This document shows positions 8,210 to 17,780 of a stretch of 37,330 bases of DNA, in pieces. Position numbers and translations under genes: made by a program. The notes below the pieces were generated by a model. It ran no database searches and had not been told where the DNA came from. It saw only the letters and a program-made list of their open reading frames with translations. This stretch comes from Massilia cavernae (GTDB lineage: Bacteria; Pseudomonadota; Gammaproteobacteria; Burkholderiales; Burkholderiaceae_D), in NCBI RefSeq assembly GCF_003590855.1, contig NZ_QYUP01000067.1, positions 1 to 37,330 on the forward strand. The letters run 5' to 3'. How positions within the stretch are numbered: position 1 is the stretch's first letter; each line of letters starts with the position of its first letter.

Positions 8210-10552
8210 TCAGCTTTTGAGTTTTGCAAACGCCGCCGCCATGCTGCCGGCCATCGGCGCCGGCTGCTTGTTCTGGTGCTGCGCCAGGCGCTTGCCGTCG
8301 GTGCGGTCGCCGCGCTGTTCCGGCTTCGATCCGGCTTGCGGCGCGCTGTCGGTCAGGCGCATGGTCAGCGCGATGCGTTTGCGCTTGGCGTCCACTTCCA
8401 GCACCTTCACGCGCACCACCTGGCCCGCCTTCACCACCGTATGCGGATCCTTGACGAAGGTATTCGACAGCGCTGAAATGTGCACCAGCCCGTCCTGGTG
8501 GACGCCGATGTCGACGAAGGCGCCGAACGCCGCTACGTTGGTCACCACGCCCTCCAGGATCATGTCCGGGCGCAGGTCGCCGATCTCCTCCACCCCTTCC
8601 TTGAAGGTGGCGGTGGTGAACTCCGGCCGCGGGTCGCGGCCCGGCTTTTCCAGTTCCTTGATGATGTCGCTGATGGTCGGCACGCCGAACTTCTCGTCCG
8701 CGTAGCGCGCCGGCTGCAGCGTCTTCAGCAGCGAGGCGTCGCCGATCAGCGCCTTCATGTCCTTTTTGATATCGGCCAGGATCTTCTCGACCACCGGATA
8801 AGATTCCGGGTGCACCGCCGACGCATCCAGCGGGTTCTCGCCGTTCATCACGCGCAGGAAGCCGGCCGCCTGTTCGAAGGTCTTGTCGCCCAGGCGCGGC
8901 ACCGATTTCAGCGCGGCGCGCGAGGTGAAGGCACCCTTCAAGTCGCGGTAGCTGACGATCGCCTGCGCCACACTGGCGGAGAGTCCCGACACGCGTGCCA
9001 GCAGCGGCGCCGACGCGGTATTCACGTCCACGCCCACCGCATTCACGCAGTCCTCGACTACCGCGTCCAGCGAACGGGCCAGCTGGGTCTGCGACACGTC
9101 GTGCTGGTACTGGCCCACGCCGATCGACTTCGGATCGATCTTCACCAGTTCCGCCAGCGGATCCTGCAGGCGGCGCGCGATCGACACGGCGCCGCGCAGC
9201 GATACGTCCATGTCCGGCAGCTCGCGCGAGGCGAATTCGGACGCCGAATACACCGACGCTCCCGCTTCCGACACGACGATCTTGGTCAGCTTCAGTTCCG
9301 CGCGCTGCTTGATCAGGTCCTGCGCCAGCTTGTCGGTTTCGCGCGAGGCGGTGCCATTGCCGATCGAGATCAGCGAGACATTGTGCTTCGCAGCCAGCGC
9401 GCCCAGTACGTGCAGCGAGCCGTCCCAGTCGTTCCTCGGCTGGTGCGGGTAGATCACCGCGGTGTCGACCACCTTGCCGGTGGCGTCCACCACCGCCACC
9501 TTGACGCCGGTGCGCAGGCCGGGATCGAGGCCCATGGTGGCGCGCGGACCGGCCGGCGCGGCCAGCAGCAGCGCCTTCAGGTTGCGGGCGAACACGTTGA
9601 TCGCGTCCAGCTCGGCCTTCTCGCGCAGCGCGCCCATCAGTTCGGTTTCGAGGTGCATGAAGCTCTTCACGCGCCAGGTCCAGCGCGCCGTGTCGGCCAG
9701 CCACTTGTCGGCGGGGCGGCCCAGGTTCTTGATGCCGGCGGCGGCGGCGATGCGGCCTTCGCAGGGGTTGTGCGGCGCGTCCCACTTCGGCTTCTCAAGC
9801 TCGGTGTCGAGGCGCAGGGTGACGTCCAGCACGCCTTCGCGGCGGCCGCGCAGCAGCGCCAGGGCGCGGTGCGACGGCACCGTGGAAATGTTTTCGGAGT
9901 AGTCGAAGTAGTCGGCGAACTTCTCGCCCTCGTCCTGCTTGCCTTCGACGACCTTCGAGTCGACCACGCCGTGCTCCTGCACGTATTCGCGCAGCGACTG
10001 CAGCAGGGCCGCGTCCTCGGCAAAGCGTTCCATCAGGATCTGGCGCGCGCCGTCCAGCGCCGCCTTGGCGTCCGCCACGCCCGGGTTGTTGCCGTCGGCA
10101 GTGGTGAAGGCTTCGCGCAGGAACTTGCCCGCCTCGGTCTCGGGATTCAGGGCCGGATCGGCCAGCAGCGCATCGGCCAGCGGCGCCAGCCCTGCCTCGA
10201 TGGCGATCTGGGCCTTGGTGCGGCGCTTCTGCTTGTACGGCAGGTACAGGTCTTCCAGCCGGGTCTTGTCCTCGGCCATGGCGATGGCTTCCATCAGCGC
10301 CGGGGTCATCTTGCCCTGTTCGACGATGGACGCCACGATCGTGGCGCGGCGGTCTTCCAGTTCGCGCAGGTAGCGCAGGCGCTCTTCGAGCAGGCGCAGC
10401 TGGATGTCGTCCAGGCCGCCGGTCGCTTCCTTGCGGTAACGTGCGATGAAGGGGACGGTTGCGCCTTCGTCCAGCAGGGCGATGGCGGCGGCAACCTGCA
10501 CCGGTTTGGCGGCAAGTTCAAGGGCGAGGCGTTGTTCGATAGAAGGCAGCAT
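8210..10552 (-). CDS. tex: Tex-family RNA-binding transcription accessory protein
   Basis: A 780-residue nucleic-acid-binding protein of the Tex/Spt6-like family, implicated in transcription and RNA metabolism. The order is: N-terminal helical region ([39 protein letters not shown]), YqgF/RNase H-like domain ([20 protein letters not shown]), helix-hairpin-helix domain ([40 protein letters not shown]) and a C-terminal S1 domain ([28 protein letters not shown]). A basic, glutamine-rich tail follows. Length and domain order match the family. The ATG at 10552 opens into a 264-base spacer shared with the divergent SNF2 helicase gene, which must hold both promoters; I could not assign either with confidence. 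Confidence 0.96.
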   Translation of the reverse strand: MLPSIEQRLALELAAKPVQVAAAIALLDEGATVPFIARYRKEATGGLDDIQLRLLEERLRYLRELEDRRATIVASIVEQGKMTPALMEAIAMAEDKTRLEDLYLPYKQKRRTKAQIAIEAGLAPLADALLADPALNPETEAGKFLREAFTTADGNNPGVADAKAALDGARQILMERFAEDAALLQSLREYVQEHGVVDSKVVEGKQDEGEKFADYFDYSENISTVPSHRALALLRGRREGVLDVTLRLDTELEKPKWDAPHNPCEGRIAAAAGIKNLGRPADKWLADTARWTWRVKSFMHLETELMGALREKAELDAINVFARNLKALLLAAPAGPRATMGLDPGLRTGVKVAVVDATGKVVDTAVIYPHQPRNDWDGSLHVLGALAAKHNVSLISIGNGTASRETDKLAQDLIKQRAELKLTKIVVSEAGASVYSASEFASRELPDMDVSLRGAVSIARRLQDPLAELVKIDPKSIGVGQYQHDVSQTQLARSLDAVVEDCVNAVGVDVNTASAPLLARVSGLSASVAQAIVSYRDLKGAFTSRAALKSVPRLGDKTFEQAAGFLRVMNGENPLDASAVHPESYPVVEKILADIKKDMKALIGDASLLKTLQPARYADEKFGVPTISDIIKELEKPGRDPRPEFTTATFKEGVEEIGDLRPDMILEGVVTNVAAFGAFVDIGVHQDGLVHISALSNTFVKDPHTVVKAGQVVRVKVLEVDAKRKRIALTMRLTDSAPQAGSKPEQRGDRTDGKRLAQHQNKQPAPMAGSMAAAFAKLKS

Positions 10553-10816
10553 GGGGTCGATCCAGGTGAGTCAAGCACGGAATGATACGCAATCGGAAAG
10601 AATGTGCCAGTCTTGACAGTACCCGGTGCGTGTGCAGAGTTGCCAGGAGAGCAAGCGACGCTTCCGTTTTTCAATTAACATGAACTTGATGAATGGCAAA
10701 GAATTGCCGGCACCAGGGATTATAGGTGTGAAAGAGAACAGACCACGACATGGCTGAAGTCGGATAATATCGGCTGTTATGGTTTTTAATACCGCACTTA
10801 CAGAACACTAGACACG

Positions 10817-13800
10817 ATGGAATTCACGCGCGAAGAACACCGCGAAGTATCGACGGCGGCGCCCCGCGCAACGCCCGCGAACCCCGCGACCAACCTGCCC
10901 GCGCCGGTGGCGAGCTGGCTGCAGCGCGTCGAGGCGGCTGCCCACCCTCAGCCCCAGCTGAGCGCCGAAATCAAGGATCCGAAGCTGACCCAGTACCGCT
11001 TCGTGTATGTACTCGCGCCCACCAGCGGCGGCCGCCATGTCGCCCTGTGCCTGTGCAAGGCGCGCCTGCGCCCGGCCGGCGACGTGGCCGCGGCCAGTCC
11101 GGTCAGCGAAGTATTTTCCCTGCTGTCGGCCCCGCCGGCCTACCTGCAGGGCGACGACGAAGACCTTGTGCGCTTCTTCATTGCGATGCGCAGCGGCGCG
11201 GCCTCGGCCGGCGGCGGCGCCACCGAGCCGAAGGGCAAGGTCGGCGCCATCCTCCTGCAAATGTTGCTGGAACAAGACAAACTGCTGTGGGCGAATTCCT
11301 GGCAGGACATGGCCAACGGCCTGGTCTACCCGCTCAAGGCGGGCCCGGTGCGCGAAGCGAACCTGGTGTGGCGCGACGAGGGCCGTACCGCCCGCCTCGG
11401 CTGGCAGGTCCAGCCGGCCGGCGGCGCCACCCATACCGCCGCCGACCAGATCGACTACATGCTGCCGACCGATCCGCCGTGGTATATCGACAACCTGTCG
11501 TGCGGGCCGCTGGCGCTGAACCGCGGCGGCGTCGACATTTCGCTGGCCGACCTGCAGGCGCTGGTGGCGCAAGCCCCGGCCCTGTCCGGCAGCGACAAGA
11601 AACGCGTGTCGCAGCTGCTGCTGGCGCATGGCCTGCAGCAGCTGATGCCGCTGCCGCAGCCGCTGACCCAGCGCCTGCGCGACGACGTCAAGCCGCGCCC
11701 CGTACTGCTGCTCGACAGCGTGCAGCTGCCGGACGGCGCCACCCAACGCTGGCACGACATCGCCGTGCTGTCCTACGATTACGACGGCGAGCGGGTGTCG
11801 TTCGACCCGGCCCAGCGCGTGGTGCGCCAGCTGGACGACGTCACTGAAATCATTTCGCGCAACACCGCGGCGGAAACCGATGCGCTGGCCGAACTGTCCG
11901 GCCTTGGCTTCCGCAAGCCCGCCACGGCGCCTTTGAACGGCCTGGCCGGCGCGCTGCAGCAGGGCAGCCAGGCGCACTGGCTGCGCTTCGCCGCCGCCGA
12001 CCTGGAAGGCCTGGCCGAGCACGGCTGGCAGGTGATCAAGTCGCCCAAGTACCGCTATGACGTGGTCGGGGTGGACGACTGGTATGCCGACATCGACGAA
12101 CCGGCCGAAGCCGGCAACGCCTGGTTCGAACTGGAACTGGGCATCGTGGTCAACCAGAAGCGGGTGCCGCTGCTGCCGGTGCTGGTGCAGCTGATCCGCA
12201 GCGCGCCGAGCGATTTCGACCCGGATGTGCTGGCCGCCCACGCCGACATCGACCAGATGCTGGCCACCCTGCCCGACGGCGTGCGCGTGGCGCTGCCCTG
12301 GGGCCGGCTCAAGCCTATCCTCGCCACCCTGGGCGAGCTGTATTTCAACGACAAGATCAAGGGCAGGATCCGCCTGTCGACGCTGGACGCGGCGCGCCTG
12401 GACGAGCTGGCCCGCGGCACCGAGCTGCGCTGGACCGGCGGCGAGCAGCTGCGCGAAACCGGCCGCAAGCTCAGCCAGTTCGGCTCGGTGCAGAAGGTGC
12501 CGACCCCGGCCGGCCTGCAAGCCACCCTGCGCGACTACCAGGCCGACGGCCTGGCCTGGATGCAGTTCCTGCGCGAATACAACTTGGCCGGCATCCTGGC
12601 CGACGACATGGGCCTGGGCAAGACGGTGCAGACGCTGGCCCACATCCTGGTCGAAAAGGAATCCGGTCGCATGAGCAAGCCGGCGCTGGTGATCGCGCCG
12701 ACCAGCCTGATGACCAACTGGCAGGAAGAAGCCGCCCGCTTCGCGCCCGGCCTGCGCGTGCTGCTGTTGCAAGGCAAGGAGCGCATGGACCTGTTCGACA
12801 AGATCGACGGCTACGACCTGGTGCTGACCACCTACGCGCTGCTGCCGCGCGACGAGGAGGAGCTGCACAAGCACGAATACCACCTGGTCATCCTGGACGA
12901 GTCGCACTACATCAAGAACACCCGCTCCAAGGCGGCCCAGAGCGCCGGCCTGCTGAAGGCCAACCACCGCCTGTGCCTGTCCGGCACGCCGCTCGAGAAC
13001 CACCTGGGCGAGCTGTGGTCGCAGTTCCACTTCCTGCTGCCGGGCCTGCTGGGCGACGAAAAGACCTTCAACGCCCAGTTCCGCCATCCGATCGAGCGCC
13101 AGGACGACCCGCTGCGCCGGGTGCTGCTGAACCGCCGCATCCGCCCCTTCCTGCTGCGCCGGACCAAGGACAACGTGGCCAAGGAGCTGCCGTCCAAGAC
13201 CGAGATGGTGCGCAAGGTGGAACTGACGGGCGGCCAGCGCGACCTGTACGAAACCGTGCGCCTGGCGATGGACAAGAAGGTGCGCGACGAGATCGACAAG
13301 AAGGGCGTCGCGCGCAGCCAGATCGTCATCCTGGAAGCGCTGCTCAAGCTGCGCCAGGTCTGCTGCGACCCGCGCCTGGTCAAGGCGCTGCCGTCGCGCA
13401 AGAAGGACAGCGGCTCGGCCAAGCTGATCGACCTGATGCAGATGGTCGACGACCTGCTCGAAGAAGGCCGCAAGATCCTGGTGTTCTCGCAGTTCACCAG
13501 CATGCTCGAGCTGATCCAGGCCGAACTGGATGCGCGCCGCATCCCGTACGCGCTGCTGACCGGCGAAACCCGCGACCGCGCGGCACAGGTGGCCGCGTTC
13601 CAGCAGGGCGCGGTGCCGATCTTCCTGATCAGCCTGAAGGCGGGCGGCGTCGGCCTCAACCTGACCGCGGCCGATACCGTGATCCACTACGACCCGTGGT
13701 GGAACCCGGCGGCCGAGAACCAGGCCACCGACCGCGCCTGGCGCATCGGGCAGGACAAGCCGGTGTTCGTCTACAAGCTGATCGCCAAGGGCACGCTGGA

Positions 13801-13930
13801 AGAAAAGATCCAGCTGCTGCAGCAGAAGAAGTCGGACCTGGCGCAATCGATCCTGGCCGACGGCGAGTCGCACAAGCTGGCGCTGACGCAGGAAGACTTG
13901 CAGGCGATTTTCGCACCACTGGAAGAGTAG
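10817..13930 (+). CDS. SNF2-family DEAD/DEAH-box helicase
   Basis: A 1037-residue Swi2/Snf2-type ATPase that probably translocates on DNA or remodels protein-nucleic-acid complexes. The N-terminal 550 residues form a long accessory region with no motif I recognise. The two RecA-like lobes follow: Walker A as GILADDMGLGKTVQT (K602), the DEAH-box as LDESHYIKN (D694-H697), the LSGTPLENHLGELWS motif, then the C-terminal lobe with KILVFSQFTSMLEL, LKAGGVGLNLTAADTVIHYD and DRAWRIGQDKPVFVYK. No SWIM zinc finger is obvious. The gene is monocistronic and divergent from tex. Physiological role is unknown; bacterial members are linked to RNA polymerase recycling or stress, but nothing here decides that. 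Confidence 0.92.
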   Translation: MEFTREEHREVSTAAPRATPANPATNLPAPVASWLQRVEAAAHPQPQLSAEIKDPKLTQYRFVYVLAPTSGGRHVALCLCKARLRPAGDVAAASPVSEVFSLLSAPPAYLQGDDEDLVRFFIAMRSGAASAGGGATEPKGKVGAILLQMLLEQDKLLWANSWQDMANGLVYPLKAGPVREANLVWRDEGRTARLGWQVQPAGGATHTAADQIDYMLPTDPPWYIDNLSCGPLALNRGGVDISLADLQALVAQAPALSGSDKKRVSQLLLAHGLQQLMPLPQPLTQRLRDDVKPRPVLLLDSVQLPDGATQRWHDIAVLSYDYDGERVSFDPAQRVVRQLDDVTEIISRNTAAETDALAELSGLGFRKPATAPLNGLAGALQQGSQAHWLRFAAADLEGLAEHGWQVIKSPKYRYDVVGVDDWYADIDEPAEAGNAWFELELGIVVNQKRVPLLPVLVQLIRSAPSDFDPDVLAAHADIDQMLATLPDGVRVALPWGRLKPILATLGELYFNDKIKGRIRLSTLDAARLDELARGTELRWTGGEQLRETGRKLSQFGSVQKVPTPAGLQATLRDYQADGLAWMQFLREYNLAGILADDMGLGKTVQTLAHILVEKESGRMSKPALVIAPTSLMTNWQEEAARFAPGLRVLLLQGKERMDLFDKIDGYDLVLTTYALLPRDEEELHKHEYHLVILDESHYIKNTRSKAAQSAGLLKANHRLCLSGTPLENHLGELWSQFHFLLPGLLGDEKTFNAQFRHPIERQDDPLRRVLLNRRIRPFLLRRTKDNVAKELPSKTEMVRKVELTGGQRDLYETVRLAMDKKVRDEIDKKGVARSQIVILEALLKLRQVCCDPRLVKALPSRKKDSGSAKLIDLMQMVDDLLEEGRKILVFSQFTSMLELIQAELDARRIPYALLTGETRDRAAQVAAFQQGAVPIFLISLKAGGVGLNLTAADTVIHYDPWWNPAAENQATDRAWRIGQDKPVFVYKLIAKGTLEEKIQLLQQKKSDLAQSILADGESHKLALTQEDLQAIFAPLEE

Positions 13931-14053
13931 GCGCCGCTGCTGTGCCGGGCGTTTTATGCGCCCTGCATGGAATCGGTACAAATTGAATAGCGGTATATGC
14001 AATATGGCAATATCGCGCTTATACTTGGTCGTTTTCATCAGAATCGACCACCG

Positions 14054-15202
14054 ATGAGCAGCAGCAATCTCGCCGATCACTTCCGCACCATCGCCGAACT
14101 GCGCGGCGACGTCGCATGGATCGTCGACTGCGCCACCGGCCTGCCGGGCTACATCAGCCCGCACGCCGGCGTCCAGCTTGGCTACGCCCTCCCCGATTTC
14201 CATGACCAGCTCGCCCATGGCGGCGACGGCCCGCTGGCCGAGCTGTGCGGCGGCCTGGCCGAGCGCCTGCGCCGTTTCGCCGAAGGCGACCAATCGCGCC
14301 TGCGGCTGGTGCGCGAATTCGAACTGCCGCGCGGCGACGGCGACACCTCGACCCCGGTGGAAGTGACCTCGATGCTGGTGCTGGACGACCAGGGCGAGCC
14401 GCACCGCCTGGTCGGCACCATCCGCGACCTCAGCGCCCAGCGCGCTGTCGAAGCGGGCCAGCGCAGCTTTGCCAGCATGCTCAACCACGAATTCCGCACG
14501 CCACTGTCGACCATCGACGGCGCCATCCAGCGCCTCGAAGCGACCGGCGCCGACGCCGACGAGCCGACCCGCCAGCGCTACCGCAAGATCGCGATGGCGG
14601 TCGACCGCATGGCGGCCATGCTCGACCAGTACCTGTCGCCGGACCGCATCGCCTCAACCGGCCACAAGCCGCGCGACAACCACGCCGAACCGCGCCGCCT
14701 GCTCGAGGAAGGCGCCGGCATCGCGCGTGCGGCGGGGCGCAGCGCCACCGTCAGCGGCGACGGCCTGCCCGGCGCCATCCGCTGCGCGCCGGACGGCCTT
14801 CGCCTCGCCATCAGGGTGCTGGTGGAAAACGCAGTTCAATATTCTCCCGAAGATTCCGTTATAGAACTGGCTGGCGCCCAAACGGCCGATGGCATCGAGC
14901 TGCTGGTGCGCGACCATGGCCCTGGGGTGCCGACCGCCGAGACCGGCCGGATCTTCGACAGGTTTTACCGCGGCAGCAACGCGGGCAGCCGCCCCGGTTC
15001 CGGCCTGGGCCTGTACATGGCGCGCTCGGTGGTGGACGTGCATGGAGGCAGCCTGAGCGTGCGCAACCTCGACAACCGTGGCGCGGAATTCCGCTTATGG
15101 CTGCCGCTTCAAGGTGTCGGGAAAAAGGTTGCGCGTGGAAAGACCAACAGTGATAATCGCCCGCTCGACGAAATGTCAGCGCCCGGCTGGACGCAACAAT
15201 AG
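14054..15202 (+). CDS. Soluble PAS-like sensor histidine kinase
   Basis: Cytoplasmic two-component kinase of 382 residues. An N-terminal PAS-like sensor (about 1-130, ending in HRLVGTIRDLSAQRAVEAG) leads into the dimerisation/phosphoacceptor helix FASMLNHEFRTPLSTIDG with H145. The ATPase domain shows the N box (LVENAVQYSPEDS), G1 (RDHGPGVP), F box (IFDRFYRGSNAG) and G2 (GSGLGLYMARSVVDVHGG). No membrane segment is present, so it senses an internal signal or partner. An in-frame ATG at 13997 exists, but ATG 14054 (MSSSNLADHF) is preferred because a possible -10 box (TATACT, 14020-14025) lies between them; the ribosome site is weak for both. The response regulator starts 32 bases after the stop, so the two form a pair. 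Confidence 0.88.
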   Translation: MSSSNLADHFRTIAELRGDVAWIVDCATGLPGYISPHAGVQLGYALPDFHDQLAHGGDGPLAELCGGLAERLRRFAEGDQSRLRLVREFELPRGDGDTSTPVEVTSMLVLDDQGEPHRLVGTIRDLSAQRAVEAGQRSFASMLNHEFRTPLSTIDGAIQRLEATGADADEPTRQRYRKIAMAVDRMAAMLDQYLSPDRIASTGHKPRDNHAEPRRLLEEGAGIARAAGRSATVSGDGLPGAIRCAPDGLRLAIRVLVENAVQYSPEDSVIELAGAQTADGIELLVRDHGPGVPTAETGRIFDRFYRGSNAGSRPGSGLGLYMARSVVDVHGGSLSVRNLDNRGAEFRLWLPLQGVGKKVARGKTNSDNRPLDEMSAPGWTQQ

Positions 15203-15234
15203 TAGTGAGATCACTTAATAAAAATGGCGCACGC

Positions 15235-15915
15235 ATGACGCAAATTCTTATCGTTGAAGACAACGTCGATTACGCCGCCGACATGGCCGAGTTCCTGGTC
15301 GGACTCGATCATCAGGTCGAGGTCGCCACGACCGCGTCCGAGATGTGGGCGGCGCTGACCCGCAATCCGCACGCCGTCGTCGTCCTGGACCTGGGCCTGC
15401 CTGACGAAGACGGCTTCAACGTCATACCGCGCATGCGCCAGCTCTACCCCGAAATCGGGCTGCTGGTGCTGACCGGCCGTGTCGCCTTCGACAGCCGCAT
15501 CCTGGGCCTGCGCCTGGGCGCCGACCATTACCTCACCAAACCGATCAAGTTCCCCGAACTGGCGGCCCACATCGAGGCGCTGGACCGCCGCGTGCGCCCG
15601 CACGAGCCTAGCCCTGCCGTCAGCAAGTGGACCTTGCGCATCAGCGCGCGCCAGCTCGAGCTGATGGGGTCGGTCATCGACCTGACCGAAAAAGAGTGCA
15701 ACTTCCTGCACCTGCTGACCATGAACACCCGCCCGGTGCCGCGCCAGGTGATCGTGGCCGGCATGGGCGGCGACGACCCCGATGCCAGCCGCCGCGTCGA
15801 CATGCTGGTCTACCGCCTGCGCAAGAAGGCGCGCCAGGGGCTGGGCCAGGACCTGCCGCTGCGCAGCGCGTACGGTGAGGGTTATAGCCTGTCGGCCGGG
15901 TTCAATCTTTCCTGA
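15235..15915 (+). CDS. OmpR-family response regulator
   Basis: A 226-residue transcription factor paired with the preceding kinase. The receiver domain (1-115) carries the acidic pair E8/D9, the phosphoacceptor D52 in VVLDLGLPDEDGF, T80 and K102 in YLTKPIKF. The C-terminal winged helix (about 130-225) is of the PhoB/OmpR type: WTLRISARQLELMGS, IDLTEKECNFLHLLTM, then the recognition and wing region RRVDMLVYRLRKKARQG and RSAYGEGYSLSA. A GTG at 15205 is possible but ATG 15235 gives the canonical MTQILIVEDN start. Targets are unknown. It converges on the MFS gene with a hairpin between them. Confidence 0.9.
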   Translation: MTQILIVEDNVDYAADMAEFLVGLDHQVEVATTASEMWAALTRNPHAVVVLDLGLPDEDGFNVIPRMRQLYPEIGLLVLTGRVAFDSRILGLRLGADHYLTKPIKFPELAAHIEALDRRVRPHEPSPAVSKWTLRISARQLELMGSVIDLTEKECNFLHLLTMNTRPVPRQVIVAGMGGDDPDASRRVDMLVYRLRKKARQGLGQDLPLRSAYGEGYSLSAGFNLS

Positions 15916-15925
15916 ACCACGGCCG

Positions 15926-15949
15926 CTGCCGGGCAGCTACGCCCGGCAG
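15926..15949. terminator. Hairpin between convergent response-regulator and MFS genes
   Basis: CTGCCGGGC-AGCTAC-GCCCGGCAG is a perfect 9-bp stem with a 6-base loop in the 38-base gap between two convergent stop codons. It could terminate both transcripts; no T-run follows on either strand, so function is inferred from strength and placement. Confidence 0.55.
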
Positions 15950-15953
15950 GATG

Positions 15954-17765
15954 CTATCGCGCGAAATGCGCCTCGATCTCTTCCAGCGTCTTGCCCTTGG
16001 TTTCCGGCAGCAGGAAGGTCGCAGTCAGGAAGTAGACCACGGTGCAGCCGGCCCAGAAGAAGAACATGGTCGCATAGCCATGCAGGCCCACGGTCGGCAG
16101 GAACACGGCGGCGATCAGCGTCGATACGAACTGGTTGACCAGCAGGGCCACGCTCATGCCGTTGGAACGGATCCGGGTCGGCATCAATTCGGTCAGGGCC
16201 AGCCACACGCACACGCCGGGGCCGACCGCGAAGCTGGCGACGAACAGGCACAAGGCCAGCGCCACCTGCCAGCCATGGGTGGCTGACGGCACCACGCCCA
16301 GCTGCGCCTTCTCGATGCGCAGCGGCGCATCGCTCGCGGCGGCCGGGTCGGCAAATGGATTCAGGTGCAGGCGGCGGAAGAAGGCGCCGATCACGCTGTC
16401 GGCCTGCACCGTGTCGGCGCGCGCCACCTGCAGCAGCGGCAGTCCTGGTTCATCGGTGCGGCGGGTCTGGACATTGGTGAACTCGCCGTAGGAGTAGGCC
16501 AGCGTCAGCTGCATCGCCGGGCCGCCGGGCTGCTGGCCCAGCGCCAGCAGGGTCGCGTCGTCCAGCCGCAAGGCCAGTCCGTCTGCGCGGACCTGGGCGG
16601 CGACGGCGGCGCGCACGTCGCGCTGCCCGCTTTCAGCGCTGTTGAACAGCAGGCCGGCCGCCAGCAGCGCCACCACGATGCCGCCGCTGCCCAGCATGAG
16701 CAGGAACTTGCGGCCCTTGCGGTCGACCAGCACTACCGCCACCACCGTCATGACGGCGTTCAGTACCTTGAGCGTCACGTCGGCCATGTTCGCCGTCTTG
16801 CCCGGCAGGCCGGCCTGGTTCAGGATGTTGACCGCGTAGGCCAGCACGGAATTGATGCCGGTGGCCTGGGTGCAGGCCAGGATCAGGCAGGCCAGCAGGA
16901 AGGGCAGGACATAGCGTCGGCTAAGCAACGGATCGCCGGCGACCCGGCGCGCGCCGCGTGCGGCGACGTGCACCTGCTGCATGCTGCGCAGTTCGGCGTC
17001 CGCTTCGTCCGCCGCGCGGGTGCGCAGCAGGGCACGGCGCGCCGCATCGATGCGGCCGCGCTGCACCAGCCAGCGCGGCGATTCCGCCAACAGCAGGCTT
17101 CCGATCGTAAATACCAGGCCAGGCGTCAGGCACATCCAGAAGATGCTGCGCCAGGCATCGTCCTTGGCCGCGAACACGGCGGCGCCGCGCGCGGCCTCGG
17201 GCAGGGACTTGGCCGCCTCGGTGGCCGCGTCCACCGAGTGCGCCTGCACCAGGCCGATCAGGGCGGCGGCCACCAGGCCGATCGTCAGCAGCAGCTGGAA
17301 CAGGGCCGCGCCGCGGCCGCGGTGCTTGGCGTGCAGGCATTCGGCCAGGTACAAGGGGACCACCACCCCGATCAGGCCGCCGCTGACGCCTTGCAGCAGG
17401 CGCCCCAGCAGCAGCGGCAGGTAGCCGTCGGACAGGGCGATCAGCGGGATGCTGAGCGTGAACAGGGCGCCGGACAGCACCATCGCCCAGCGCCGCCCGA
17501 TCACGTCGGCCAGCGCGCCGGCGAACAGCGAAGACAGCACGGAGCCGAGCAGCACGGCCGCCACGATGAAGCCCAGTTGCTGGGTGCTGAGCTTCCACGC
17601 CAGCGAGGCGGTCGATTCCAGGTAGGGCAAGGCGCCTGCGATGATGCCGACGTCGATCCCGTACAGCAGGCCGCCCATGCCGGCGATGAACAGCAGGTAG
17701 CGCATCTGCCAAACGGGTTCGGCTTGCGTCGAGGCTCCGGGGACGAGCGGGGTGGTGGCGTGCAT
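15954..17765 (-). CDS. Sugar-porter MFS transporter with a large periplasmic-loop insertion
   Basis: Inner-membrane sugar symporter of the MFS sugar-porter family, here the likely GalNAc permease. Family signatures are present: GGLLYGIDVGIIAGALPYLE in TM1, GALADVIGRRWAMVLSGA between TM2 and TM3, the SPRWLVQRGR motif after TM6, DRKGRKFLL, and the end motif LLPETKGKTLEEIE. At 603 residues it is well over the usual 450-500. The excess is mainly residues about 377-498 between TM9 and TM10, a hydrophilic segment (DDATLLALGQQPGG, AYSYGEFTNVQTRRTDEPG) predicted to face the periplasm; a smaller extra stretch precedes TM6. It is the last gene of the aga operon, 15 bases after nagA, with a GGAG ribosome site. 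Substrate is inferred from context. Confidence 0.88.
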   Translation of the reverse strand: MHATTPLVPGASTQAEPVWQMRYLLFIAGMGGLLYGIDVGIIAGALPYLESTASLAWKLSTQQLGFIVAAVLLGSVLSSLFAGALADVIGRRWAMVLSGALFTLSIPLIALSDGYLPLLLGRLLQGVSGGLIGVVVPLYLAECLHAKHRGRGAALFQLLLTIGLVAAALIGLVQAHSVDAATEAAKSLPEAARGAAVFAAKDDAWRSIFWMCLTPGLVFTIGSLLLAESPRWLVQRGRIDAARRALLRTRAADEADAELRSMQQVHVAARGARRVAGDPLLSRRYVLPFLLACLILACTQATGINSVLAYAVNILNQAGLPGKTANMADVTLKVLNAVMTVVAVVLVDRKGRKFLLMLGSGGIVVALLAAGLLFNSAESGQRDVRAAVAAQVRADGLALRLDDATLLALGQQPGGPAMQLTLAYSYGEFTNVQTRRTDEPGLPLLQVARADTVQADSVIGAFFRRLHLNPFADPAAASDAPLRIEKAQLGVVPSATHGWQVALALCLFVASFAVGPGVCVWLALTELMPTRIRSNGMSVALLVNQFVSTLIAAVFLPTVGLHGYATMFFFWAGCTVVYFLTATFLLPETKGKTLEEIEAHFAR

Positions 17766-17780
17766 CGGGGACTCCAGGGA

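Noticed and set aside
7716..9785. Long frame leading into grxD
   Set aside because: The upstream part is out of frame with tex and arginine-rich; only the last 103 codons from ATG 8027 are a gene.
10808..14488. 1226-codon open frame on the minus strand
   Set aside because: It is the antisense of the SNF2 helicase and kinase genes; the translation is low-complexity (Q, R, H, A, V rich) with no domain, a common GC-rich artefact.
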